A stretch of 64,000 nt of DNA from Limnohabitans sp. 2KL-27. GTDB lineage: Bacteria; Pseudomonadota; Gammaproteobacteria; Burkholderiales; Burkholderiaceae_C. The notes under the pieces were generated by a model. The model made no database searches, had not been told where the DNA came from, and worked only from the letters and a program-made list of their open reading frames with translations. The stretch lies in contig NZ_CXOP01000002.1 in assembly GCF_001269345.1 (NCBI RefSeq), forward strand, positions 372,853 to 436,852, written 5' to 3'. Below, one piece after another: positions 45,120 through 55,174 of the stretch. Position numbers and translations under genes: made by a program. The first letter of the stretch is position 1. Every line of letters starts with the position of its first letter.

Positions 45120-45950
45120 TCATGGGCCTGTGAAAGCTTTGAGTCCGGAATAAAGGGCCGCACCAGCAGAGACCAGTGGCGCTGTGGCGGTGATCAGGCT
45201 TTGCACTTGGTTGGAGATTTCCGTGATCTTGAATTTTCCGGATGCATCGCGCGCCAGCAAAACCCGCAGGCTGATTTTGTTGCGCTGTTGGCGCGCCCAC
45301 CGGGCCATCAGATGGTGGGTCAAAAAGCCAGTGAAAAATGACAAACCAATGGCAGCGGTGTATTCCAGCGTTTCGCGCCAGTCTCGGGCGTTCTCGGGCC
45401 ACAGGGGCACGCCATCAAGCCGGGCCGTGATGGCCAGCATCAAGCCGACAGACAAAGCACCCACCAGCAAAGCGGCCAAGAGATGTGTGAACCCACCGAA
45501 GCCACTGCGACGCGCACATCCGAAGCCGGTGACTGCGGGCAGTGTGATGGTCAAGACACGCAGAAACAAAGGCGGGGCGTCGTAGACAAACAGCAAAATC
45601 CAGTGACAAAGACCCATGGTGGCGATGGTCAGGACGACCATGCCCAGCCAATGGGGCCAAGATCGACGGGGCGTGTCGGCTAGCGCATCATGCGGCGTTA
45701 AGGCTGAGGTGTTGTGAGTTTCAGCATAGCTCAGGGCAGCCGCCTGAATGTCTTGTGATTGCAGTTGGGTGAGCGCATGTGCTTGTTGCTGTGCCATGGA
45801 TTTGAGTTGCGCCACTTCATCGGCCAGCGTTTGCAACTGGAGCGCCAGAGGCTTGAACAGCACCAAATCCCGCGTGCAGTGGCTGCACACCGATGCCTGC
45901 ACTGGAACATCGCTCCAGCAATAGGGACAGTTGAACGTGGTGTGGCTCAC
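45120..45950 (-). CDS. Zinc-ribbon, coiled-coil membrane protein of the caspase cluster
   Basis: The 276-aa protein has an N-terminal zinc ribbon (Cys8-x2-Cys11-x10-Cys22-x2-Cys25: CPYC and CSHC), a coiled-coil stretch (LQTLADEVAQLKSMAQQQ, residues about 38-65), about five hydrophobic segments (100-225) and a cytoplasmic C-terminus. The start is GTG and overlaps the stop of the preceding gene (GTGA), giving translational coupling. No known enzymatic motif is seen. It may be the inner-membrane anchor or sensor of the cluster, but this is inference. Confidence 0.8.
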   Translation of the reverse strand: MSHTTFNCPYCWSDVPVQASVCSHCTRDLVLFKPLALQLQTLADEVAQLKSMAQQQAHALTQLQSQDIQAAALSYAETHNTSALTPHDALADTPRRSWPHWLGMVVLTIATMGLCHWILLFVYDAPPLFLRVLTITLPAVTGFGCARRSGFGGFTHLLAALLVGALSVGLMLAITARLDGVPLWPENARDWRETLEYTAAIGLSFFTGFLTHHLMARWARQQRNKISLRVLLARDASGKFKITEISNQVQSLITATAPLVSAGAALYSGLKAFTGP

Positions 45951-46381
45951 TTGGCGTTCAAGTGGATGATGGTCTTGCCTTCTCGACCTTCGCTGTCGCG
46001 CACCGTTACCCGGATCGGGTGCGTGCCAGCGGGCACGCTCGCCTGAGGCAATTCAAGCTGGTTGCCGCTCAAACCTGTTTTGAATCGGGCCGTCAGGTCG
46101 ACAAGGGGTTGTTTTAAGTATTCAAATTTGATGGAGGCGGGGTCGATTTTGGCGCCGCCTCGGGGCTCGAAATTCATTTTGAATGCAAAAGATTTGCCCG
46201 TCACTTCCGTTGGCGACAACAAGCTGATGCCGGGGCCCCGCGTGATGGCCCGCGTGGCAGGCACTTGGAGATTGGGGGCTTGTGACTCGGCCTCCGTGAT
46301 CAATGGGGTCTGCGCCATGGCACCCCAAGACAAGAGGGTCAGCATCAGGGCCATGACCGAGGTCGAGACAATGGAGCGCAT
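45947..46381 (-). CDS. Small exported protein, first gene of the caspase operon
   Basis: The 144-aa product has a Sec signal (MRSIVSTSVMALMLTLLSWGAMAQ), then a domain of about 100 residues rich in beta strands (SPTEVTGKSFAFKMNFEPRGGAKIDPASIKFEYL) and an ending VRDSEGREGKTIIHLNAK, likely Ig-like. It is a paralogue of the last gene of the operon (42309). The start is set at 46381 because the longer frame runs through the divergent promoter region. Function unknown; the two copies may be periplasmic ligands or adaptors. Confidence 0.8.
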   Translation of the reverse strand: MRSIVSTSVMALMLTLLSWGAMAQTPLITEAESQAPNLQVPATRAITRGPGISLLSPTEVTGKSFAFKMNFEPRGGAKIDPASIKFEYLKQPLVDLTARFKTGLSGNQLELPQASVPAGTHPIRVTVRDSEGREGKTIIHLNAK

Positions 46382-46508
46382 GTTGGGTGTTTCTCGTCTT
46401 CGAGTGGTGTATACCGGATCATCAGTGTAACAATTGGTACGGTTGATGCGCAGACGTGCTTTGCCGAGTCTGCCAAACCATGAGTGCCAAGAGATTTCAG
46501 GAATAAAC

Positions 46509-48494
46509 ATGCCGACCATTTGTTGTGCCAAGCCAGCTGCTTTCACACCCACCCATTTGACTTTCAAATCCATACGCCGTTTGTTCTGGGTGTTCCTTGG
46601 GCTGATGGTTTGTGGGGCGCTTCCTGCGATGGCCCAGCCTGTCAAGGGTTCTGTCTACAAGGACTTCTTGCCCATGGGGTCGGGTGCCAGTGTGGCTTTG
46701 CCAGAGGGTGCATGGGAAACGACCCACATCAGTTCGTTGGATTATCCAGGAACCAATTGGGAGGTTTACACACTCAAAAACCAACAAGCCGACGCGAAAG
46801 TGCCTTTTTTGGTCGTTCGCCAAACAACCACAACGGGGCGGTGGGGCAATACGAATTGTTTGTCAGCTGCGCCAACTCAATTCATGGTCAATGAGCATGG
46901 CACCACCAGCAGCCAGACCTTGAATAAATGCTCCAGGATGTTTGCATTCAACTTCGACAACTGGAGGACATTGAACTGGGCTGATCAAAATGGCAAAAAA
47001 TGGTGGTCAGGCGCACTGCAGGGCCTTCCGGAAAAACTGGGCAGATCCGGGTCCAGCATTTTTCAAGTGGAGTTGACCGTTCAGCAATTCAATGGAAAGA
47101 ACCTGCGCATCGATGCATTTGTTTTGCCACCCAAAGGCATGACGGCGGGCAAATTCAGGGACGATTTCAGAGCCGGTCAGGTTTTGGCTGAGCATCAGAT
47201 CTTGTCGGGCTGGACCTCGATTTACATCGAGTCCATGCAGCAAAGTTTTTTCAACAAAAAACCGCAAGCCATCATGGCATTGGCCTATCCGGTCAACACT
47301 GGAAGTCCCAATCCAGCGGTAGTCTCCGACACCCAAATGGCAGCAGCCATGCCTGCCACCGAAAACACAGACTGGGACCTCATAGACAAAGAGCGCGATC
47401 AACGTACTCGGGAAATTCTTCGCGAAATGGAAACTGCAAGCAACAAGCCACCTGCAGCCCAGCCTACCGCCTCGACACGCCCTCCGGTTGTTGCCGCTCT
47501 GGATTCGGTGAAGCCCGCACCTTTGCCCCCGTCTAAGCCCGCTGCAGCCTTGCCTGCAGCGGCTCAGGCCCCCGTTGCTGTGGCAGACAACTCTGCCCAG
47601 CTGCGTCTTGAGCAAGAACGCCGCGCCATGGATGAGGAAAAGCGCAAGATGGCGCAGCAGCTGGAAGCCATGACCCAGATGCTGGCCAAACTCCAACAAG
47701 AAAATGCGGCCGCCGTTGCTGCAGCAAAAGCCAAGGAGGTGGCCGCTGCAAAGCCTGAGCCACCAGCCCAACCCCGTGAGCCGGTGACCTATGCCAACCG
47801 CAAGGCCTTGGTGATTGGCAACGATCTTTACACGCATGTGCCCAAGTTGAACAACGCAGGCGCTGATGCCGATGCCATGGCCAAGTCCCTGGAGGCGGTC
47901 GGTTACAAGGTCTTCAAGCACCTGAACTTGGACGAAAAGAAATTCAAGCAGGCCATTCGGGACTTTCGTCAAAACCTCAGTGGCGGCGACGAGGTGCTCT
48001 TTTTCTACGCCGGTCATGGCGTGCAACTGGGCAATGCCAACTACTTGTTGCCCACCGATGTGCAAGGCGACCAGGAAGACCAAGTCAAAGACGATGCCAT
48101 CTTGCTGCAAAAGGTGCTTGACGATTTGGAAGAGAAAAAAACCAAGTTTGCCTTGGCCGTGATCGATGCTTGCCGCGACAACCCTTTCAAGAGCAAAGGC
48201 CGCGCCATCGGTGGACGGGGCTTGGCACCCACTTCGGCTGCGACCGGTCAGATGATCATGTTCTCAGCGGGCTCCGGCCAGCAGGCACTTGACCGATTGG
48301 GTGACAACGACAAAGAGAAAAATGGTCTTTTCACTCGGATTTTTGTCAAAGAAATGATCAAGCCCGGTCTTTCGGTGGACCGTGTCTTGCGCAATGTCCG
48401 CAATGAGGTGGTTCGTTTGGCCCGTTCGGTGGGACACGAGCAAACGCCTGCGCTCTATGACCAGGCCATTGGCGAGTTTTATTTCCGACAGTGA
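46509..48494 (+). CDS. Exported caspase-fold protein with novel N-terminal domain and coiled coil
   Basis: The 661-aa protein has a long N-terminal signal (RRLFWVFLGLMVCGALPAMAQ, cut near residue 42). An N-terminal domain of about 210 residues (45-255) with tryptophans and four cysteines matches no family I know. A Pro/Ala linker and a coiled coil (LRLEQERRAMDEEKRKMAQQLE, about 355-400) follow. The C-terminal caspase p20 domain has NRKALVIGNDLY, His503 in FFYAGHGVQ and Cys555 in VIDACRDNPF. It diverges from the five-gene operon, 127 bases away. Both active-site residues are present, so it is predicted active. Confidence 0.86.
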   Translation: MPTICCAKPAAFTPTHLTFKSIRRLFWVFLGLMVCGALPAMAQPVKGSVYKDFLPMGSGASVALPEGAWETTHISSLDYPGTNWEVYTLKNQQADAKVPFLVVRQTTTTGRWGNTNCLSAAPTQFMVNEHGTTSSQTLNKCSRMFAFNFDNWRTLNWADQNGKKWWSGALQGLPEKLGRSGSSIFQVELTVQQFNGKNLRIDAFVLPPKGMTAGKFRDDFRAGQVLAEHQILSGWTSIYIESMQQSFFNKKPQAIMALAYPVNTGSPNPAVVSDTQMAAAMPATENTDWDLIDKERDQRTREILREMETASNKPPAAQPTASTRPPVVAALDSVKPAPLPPSKPAAALPAAAQAPVAVADNSAQLRLEQERRAMDEEKRKMAQQLEAMTQMLAKLQQENAAAVAAAKAKEVAAAKPEPPAQPREPVTYANRKALVIGNDLYTHVPKLNNAGADADAMAKSLEAVGYKVFKHLNLDEKKFKQAIRDFRQNLSGGDEVLFFYAGHGVQLGNANYLLPTDVQGDQEDQVKDDAILLQKVLDDLEEKKTKFALAVIDACRDNPFKSKGRAIGGRGLAPTSAATGQMIMFSAGSGQQALDRLGDNDKEKNGLFTRIFVKEMIKPGLSVDRVLRNVRNEVVRLARSVGHEQTPALYDQAIGEFYFRQ

Positions 48495-48510
48495 TGCAGC
48501 CAGTCCTCTG

Positions 48511-48546
48511 AAATAAAAAACCGCCCCGGTTTGTGCCGGGGCGGTT
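48511..48546 (-). terminator. Rho-independent terminator of pckG
   Basis: On the minus strand, an 11-bp stem (48536-48546 with 48519-48529), a 6-base loop and T6-A-T3 follow the pckG stop by 36 bases. The mirror side lacks T runs, so the caspase gene on the + strand is not obviously served by it. Confidence 0.9.
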
Positions 48547-48582
48547 GGAAGACTCGGCGCCCCCGATGGGCGCAGAAGCTGA

Positions 48583-50451
<1,869 letters not shown>

Positions 50452-50473
50452 GACTGGCTCCAAGTTTAAAAAT

Positions 50474-50513
50474 CGTTTTTTCAAAGTCCCTGTGCAGGGA
50501 CTTTGAAAAAACG
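50474..50513. repeat. Perfect 19-bp inverted repeat in the pckG leader
   Basis: Arms 50474-50492 and 50495-50513 are exact complements with a 2-base centre. In the pckG direction the hairpin is followed by ATTTTT and then the ribosome-binding region (TTGGAG) and ATG 22 bases on. It could be an operator, a cruciform or an RNA attenuator/stability hairpin. Confidence 0.85.
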
Positions 50514-50670
50514 GCTGTAGGGCTGAGATACTGAGGGTCATGGCCGCACAAAAAGGACGGCTGTAACCACGTGGTAACTGGCGGGTCTCGATTTTAGGGA
50601 GACTGCTGCTTGTGTGCCTGTCAGCTGGCTTGAAAACCCCTTTATATCTATGCAAAAGATGCATGACGTT

Positions 50671-51474
50671 ATGCGAATCCTGAGGGGTGGTGCACTCGGC
50701 GCAGGTCGGCGTCATTGGATGATGGCAGTGGGGGCTCTTTCTTTGGCGGCTGCCTGGAAGACGCAGGCGCAAGCTCCGGTGCGCATCAAAATAGCCGCCG
50801 CCAGCAATCTGAAGTTTGTACTGGCTGACTTGGCGAGCCAGTACAGGCAACAAACTGGAGTTCAGGTGGATGTGAATCTGGGCGCATCGGGCAATCTGGC
50901 GCGGCAGATCTTGCAGGGCCTGCCGGTCGAGCAATTCATCTCGGCCGACGAGGCTTGGGTGGCCGAGTTGGCCAAAACCGGACGCACCCTGGACGCAGGG
51001 CAACGCTACGCCACGGGGCGCTTGGCCCTGATCGTGCCCAAAAATTCAGCACTGCCGCTGGCCCAAGGCTTGGCGGCGGTGGTGCGCGCCATGAAGCCGG
51101 GCGACAAATTCGCCATCGCCAACCCGGCTTTGGCCCCGTATGGCGTGGCGGCCGTTGAGGCTTTGCTGCGCGCAGGGGTTGGGCCGCTGCCGGCCGATCG
51201 CCAAGTGCTGGGTGACCACATTGGTCAGGCCACCCAGTTTGTGGCCACCGGTGCGGCGCAGGCAGGACTGACTGCGCTGGCGCTGGCCCAAGCCCCCGAC
51301 TTCGCCCGAAGCTTGCAGGTCTTGCCCTTGTCCGCCCACTTGCACGCCCCCCTGCACCAGCGCATGGCGCTGCTCAAGGGCGCAAGCGTGACGGCCGCAG
51401 ATTGGCACCGGTTTTTGCTCAGCCCGCCAGCGCAAGCGGTGTTTGTGCAGCACGGTTACGCCTTGCCGCAATAA
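50671..51474 (+). CDS. modA: Molybdate ABC transporter, periplasmic binding protein ModA
   Basis: The 267-aa protein has an export signal with RR ([17 protein letters not shown], cut near AQA), followed by the ModA start [30 protein letters not shown] (oxyanion-binding serines) and [12 protein letters not shown]. ModA binds molybdate or tungstate for ModBC. Starts at 50650 or 50614 are also in frame; none has a clear ribosome-binding site, so the N-terminus is uncertain. It is first in modABC. Confidence 0.9.
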   Translation: MRILRGGALGAGRRHWMMAVGALSLAAAWKTQAQAPVRIKIAAASNLKFVLADLASQYRQQTGVQVDVNLGASGNLARQILQGLPVEQFISADEAWVAELAKTGRTLDAGQRYATGRLALIVPKNSALPLAQGLAAVVRAMKPGDKFAIANPALAPYGVAAVEALLRAGVGPLPADRQVLGDHIGQATQFVATGAAQAGLTALALAQAPDFARSLQVLPLSAHLHAPLHQRMALLKGASVTAADWHRFLLSPPAQAVFVQHGYALPQ

Positions 51475-51520
51475 TCCAGCCCAACACCTGGCCCTCACTT
51501 TCGACGACAGAACCCGCACC

Positions 51521-52198
51521 ATGGATTGGTCCGCCCTTCACGTATCGCTCACCTTGGCCGCCCTCACCACCTTGGCGCTGCTGCCGGTGGGGCTGGCCCT
51601 GGCCCGTTGGCTGGCCGTGACCGCTTGGGCCGGGCGGCCCGTGGTCGAGGCTTTGCTGCTGCTGCCCTTGTTGCTGCCGCCCACCGTGATCGGGTTTTAC
51701 TTTCTGGTCGCCTTTGGTCAAGGCAGTGCCTTGGGCGCTTGGCTGGCGGCATCAGGCGTTCGGCTGGTGTTCACCCTCGAAGGCCTGCTGCTGGTGAGCG
51801 TCTTGGTCAACCTGCCCTTCATGGTGCAACCCATCCAGCGGGCGTTTGCGGCCGTGCCGCACAGCCTGCGCGAGGCGGCCTGGGTTTCGGGCTTGTCCAC
51901 TTGGCAAACTTTTTGGCGCATCGAATTGCCCTTGGCCTGGCCCGGTTTGCTGGCCGGCATGGCGCTCACGGTGGCGCACACCTTGGGCGAATTTGGTGTG
52001 GTGCTCATGGTGGGCGGCAACATCGAAGGCGAAACCCGCACCCTGTCGGTGTCACTCTACGACAAGGTGCAGGGCATGGATTTGCAGTCGGCCCATGTGA
52101 TGGCGCTGGCGCTGGTGGGCGTGTCGTTGCTGGCGCTGACGCTGGTGTTGGCCTTTGACCGGGTGGGCCAGCGTGGCCGCGCCCTGCAGGAGCGCTGA
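51521..52198 (+). CDS. modB: Molybdate ABC transporter permease ModB
   Basis: The 225-aa inner-membrane permease has about five to six hydrophobic segments and the binding-protein-dependent EAA loop REAAWVSGLSTWQTFWRIELPLAWPGLLAG, where it meets ModC. LPPTVIGFYFL and HTLGEFGVVLMVGG are ModB hallmarks. It starts 46 bases after modA and its stop overlaps the modC start by one base. Confidence 0.94.
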   Translation: MDWSALHVSLTLAALTTLALLPVGLALARWLAVTAWAGRPVVEALLLLPLLLPPTVIGFYFLVAFGQGSALGAWLAASGVRLVFTLEGLLLVSVLVNLPFMVQPIQRAFAAVPHSLREAAWVSGLSTWQTFWRIELPLAWPGLLAGMALTVAHTLGEFGVVLMVGGNIEGETRTLSVSLYDKVQGMDLQSAHVMALALVGVSLLALTLVLAFDRVGQRGRALQER

Positions 52199-53361
52199 TG
52201 CACGGCTTGCAAGTACAACTGCGCTCGGCCAGCCCGATTCGGCTGGAGGCCGAGTTCGACTGCGGCGCTGGCGAACTGGTGGCCTTGGTCGGGCCGTCAG
52301 GCAGTGGCAAAACCAGCATGCTGCGCGCCATCGCGGGGCTGTGGACGCCCGCCGATGTGCAGGGCCACATTCGGGTGGCGGGCCAGGCTTGGCTGGACAC
52401 GGCGGCGCGTGTGCAGCTCAGCCCGCAAGAGCGCCGCGCGGGCCTGGTGTTCCAGCATTACGCCTTGTTTCCACACATGACGGCGCAGGCCAATGTGGCG
52501 CTGGCCGCAGGGCCGGGCTGGTCGGGCGCGGATGTTCAGACTTTGCTCGCCCGCTTGGGGCTGGCCTTGCTGAGCCAGCGCAGGCCATCGCAACTGTCCG
52601 GCGGGCAGCAGCAGCGCGTGGCGCTGGCACGGGCCTTGGTGCGCGTCATGCCGACACCCTCTTTGACGTCAACCCCAGCCAGCTTGCCCGGGGTGTTGTT
52701 GCTGGACGAGCCCTTTTCTGCGGTGGATGCACCGACGCGCCAGACGCTGTACCGCGAGTTGGCCGCTTTGCGCCAAAAGGTGTCGGTGCCCATGGTGCTG
52801 GTCACGCACGACTTGGCAGAAGCGCGCCGCTTGGCCGACCGCGTGGTGATCATGGACGCGGGCCAGACCCTGCAAACGGGCGAGCCTGCCCGCGTGTTTG
52901 CCAGCCCGCGCAACGCCCGGGTGGCCGAACTGGTGGGCATTCAAAACCACTTCGAGGGGCGCTTTTTCAAGGACCACGCCGACTGGGGGCGCTTGCGCTG
53001 GACCCATGCGGCACCATCAGACGCCGGCTTGGACTTGGCGGTGTTCGACAAACACAAGATCGACGATGGCACGCGCGTGACCTGGGTGCTGAACGGGGAA
53101 CAGGTGGACGTGATGGCCGATGGCGAAGCGATGAGGGTTGCGCCGCCCGGCCACACCCGCTTGCGCTGCCAGTTGTTGGAGGTTTTGTCCTTGGGAGAAA
53201 TCAGCCTGTGCACGCTCCGACCCGAAGCCTTGCCCAGCCAAACCATCACCCTGAACCTGACCAGCCGCCTGTTGGGGCGTTTGGATGCGGGCGCTGGTGC
53301 CTGGGTTCAGCTGCTGATCGCGCCAGAGGCGCTGCACATCATGCCCGTGCGCACAAAATAA
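52198..53361 (+). CDS. modC: Molybdate ABC transporter ATPase ModC
   Basis: The 387-aa ATPase has Walker A VGPSGSGKTSM near residue 31, the Q-loop in LVFQHYALFPHM, the ABC signature LSGGQQQRVALARAL near 130, Walker B VLLLDEPFSAVD near 165 and the switch His in VTHDL. The C-terminal 130 residues form a TOBE-type domain that may bind molybdate. About 15 extra residues (TPSLTSTPASLPGV) sit between the signature and Walker B, longer than usual. It overlaps modB by one base, so it is coupled. Confidence 0.93.
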   Translation: MHGLQVQLRSASPIRLEAEFDCGAGELVALVGPSGSGKTSMLRAIAGLWTPADVQGHIRVAGQAWLDTAARVQLSPQERRAGLVFQHYALFPHMTAQANVALAAGPGWSGADVQTLLARLGLALLSQRRPSQLSGGQQQRVALARALVRVMPTPSLTSTPASLPGVLLLDEPFSAVDAPTRQTLYRELAALRQKVSVPMVLVTHDLAEARRLADRVVIMDAGQTLQTGEPARVFASPRNARVAELVGIQNHFEGRFFKDHADWGRLRWTHAAPSDAGLDLAVFDKHKIDDGTRVTWVLNGEQVDVMADGEAMRVAPPGHTRLRCQLLEVLSLGEISLCTLRPEALPSQTITLNLTSRLLGRLDAGAGAWVQLLIAPEALHIMPVRTK

Positions 53362-53390
53362 AACCCGCAAAGCGCAAGCTGTTGCGGGTT
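53353..53390 (-). terminator. Terminator of the 44-aa membrane peptide gene (possibly bidirectional)
   Basis: A 9-bp stem AACCCGCAA/TTGCGGGTT (53362-53370 with 53382-53390) is followed on the minus strand by TTTTATTTTG. It lies after the small minus-strand gene at 53434 and after modC on the + strand. Confidence 0.75.
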
Positions 53391-53433
53391 GGGCGGGTGC
53401 TGCCAAGGTGGCGCACCCGAGGGCGGAAAAGCC

Positions 53434-53568
53434 TCAGGCCATGAACACAGCGATGAAGGCCAGCAGGAAAATCAGCACGGCACCAGCGGCGGGAATGATC
53501 ACGGGAATGTGCTTGACCACGTTTTCCACGGGATCGTCGGATGTGTGAGAGTCGTTGTGAGCAGACAT
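53434..53568 (-). CDS. 44-aa single-span membrane peptide
   Basis: A short frame encodes a 44-aa product starting MSAHNDSHTSDDPVENV, then a hydrophobic segment (IPVIIPAAGAVLIFLLAFIAVFMA) running to the C-terminus, so it is tail-anchored or N-in. A GGGGT stretch precedes the ATG, and a terminator with a T run follows in the right direction, which supports a real transcript. It lies between modC and the aldehyde dehydrogenase. Function unknown. Confidence 0.65.
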   Translation of the reverse strand: MSAHNDSHTSDDPVENVVKHIPVIIPAAGAVLIFLLAFIAVFMA

Positions 53569-53692
53569 GAGATACCCCAAAACAAGAATGCGCGTATTGT
53601 AGCCAAGCCAAGCGGGTCAATTGATCCAGACTAAGTGCCGCACCCAAGGACGTGAGGGCGGCACCTTGCCCGGATATCTGGCGTCGGACCCT

Positions 53693-55147
53693 TCAGAACG
53701 GGTAGTGGCGGGGGGTGGTTTGAATCGTGACCCAGCGCAGTTCCGTGAATTCGTTGATGCCCGCTTTGCCTCCAAAGCGGCCGTAGCCACTGCCTTTGAC
53801 GCCGCCAAAAGGCATTTGTGCTTCATCGTGCACGGTGGGGCCGTTGACATGGCAAATGCCGGAGTCGATTTTTCGGGCCACGTTGAACGCACGCGCAATG
53901 TCTTTGCCAAACACCGATGAGGACAAACCGTATTCGTTGTCATTGGCGCAAGCAATGGCTTCGTCAACGCCCTTGACGCGGACGATGGCTTTGACGGGCG
54001 CAAAACTCTCTTCGCGGTAAATCCGCATGGCAGGCGTCACATGATCGAGGAGCGTCGCGGGCATCAGCGTGTCGGTAGATTTTCCGCCGCAAACCAGCTT
54101 GGCACCTTTGGCCAAAGCATCGTCGATCAAGCCGTTGCAATGCTCCACCGTGCCCATGCCAATCACGCTGCCCAAGACCACGGGCTCTGGTTTGCGTGGG
54201 TCACCCAAGGGCAGGTTGCGGGCTTTGTTGGCAAAGCGTTTGACGAATTCGTCGGCGATTTTTTCGTCCACGATGATGCGTTCGGTGCTCATGCAAATTT
54301 GACCGCTGTTGGCAAAACTGCCAAAGGTCGCGCCATTGACGGCATCGTCGATGTCGGCGTCATCCAGGATCACCATGGGCGCCTTGCCCCCCAGCTCAAG
54401 GATCGCGGGCTTGAGGTATTTGGCGCAGGTTTGCGCGATGATTTTCCCCACCTTGGTCGACCCCGTGAAATTCACGCGGCGAACCGCTGGGTGAGAAATC
54501 ATGGCCTCGACAACGGCACCGGCATCTGCAGGCGCGTTGGTGATGTAGTTCACCACGCCCGCAGGAAAGCCGGCCTCTTGAAAGGCTTCCACAATCAGTT
54601 GGTGTGTTTTGGGGCAGTTTTCAGACCCTTTGAGAATGACCGTGTTGCCACAGGCCAAGGGTGTGGCGATGGCGCGCACACCCAAGATCACAGGGGCGTT
54701 CCAGGGTGCAATGCCCAGCACCACGCCCGCCGGTTGACGAATGCCCATGGCCAAACTGCCTGGCACATCCGATGGAATGACTTCACCCGAGACCTGGGTG
54801 GTCAGTGATGCGGCTTCGCGGATCATGCCCGCAGCCAAGAACACATTGAAGCCTGCCCACATGCCTGTGGCCCCCGTTTCGGCGGGAACCGCTTCGATGA
54901 AATCCGGTGTTTTCGCTTCCAGTTTGTCGGCGGCTTTGAGCAACAGGGCTCTTCTTTCGTTGGGCCCTGTTTCGCTCCAGGTCTTGAATGCTTCGGCAGC
55001 CGCTTCGACCGCCAAAATCGCGTCGGCTGTGGACGCGGCAGGTGCACGGGTGGCCACTGTGCCATCCAGAGGATTGCGCCGTTCAAAGGTGGCGTTGTTT
55101 TCGGCAGTGACCTTGAGGCCATTGATGAGCATGGACATATCGGACAT
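53693..55147 (-). CDS. Aldehyde dehydrogenase (salicylaldehyde/vanillin dehydrogenase-like)
   Basis: The 484-aa NAD(P)-dependent enzyme has the catalytic Cys in SGQICMSTERI (near residue 285), the general base Glu in LELGGKAPM (near 252), the nucleotide-binding NFTGSTKVGK (near 225), and PFGGVKGSGYGRFGG near the C-terminus. Overall it resembles the benzaldehyde/salicylaldehyde/vanillin dehydrogenase group. It lies 27 bases downstream of the Liv-type transporter operon, on the same strand, next to a FeaR-like activator. This suggests oxidation of an imported aromatic aldehyde. Confidence 0.9.
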   Translation of the reverse strand: MSDMSMLINGLKVTAENNATFERRNPLDGTVATRAPAASTADAILAVEAAAEAFKTWSETGPNERRALLLKAADKLEAKTPDFIEAVPAETGATGMWAGFNVFLAAGMIREAASLTTQVSGEVIPSDVPGSLAMGIRQPAGVVLGIAPWNAPVILGVRAIATPLACGNTVILKGSENCPKTHQLIVEAFQEAGFPAGVVNYITNAPADAGAVVEAMISHPAVRRVNFTGSTKVGKIIAQTCAKYLKPAILELGGKAPMVILDDADIDDAVNGATFGSFANSGQICMSTERIIVDEKIADEFVKRFANKARNLPLGDPRKPEPVVLGSVIGMGTVEHCNGLIDDALAKGAKLVCGGKSTDTLMPATLLDHVTPAMRIYREESFAPVKAIVRVKGVDEAIACANDNEYGLSSSVFGKDIARAFNVARKIDSGICHVNGPTVHDEAQMPFGGVKGSGYGRFGGKAGINEFTELRWVTIQTTPRHYPF

Positions 55148-55174
55148 GGGATTGCACTCCTGGAAAATGAAGAA

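Noticed and set aside
50566..50575. ACCACGTGGT palindrome near the modA leader as a parS or ModE site
   Set aside because: It shares only the CACGTG core with parS, lacks the flanking TTC/GAA, and does not resemble the ModE consensus.
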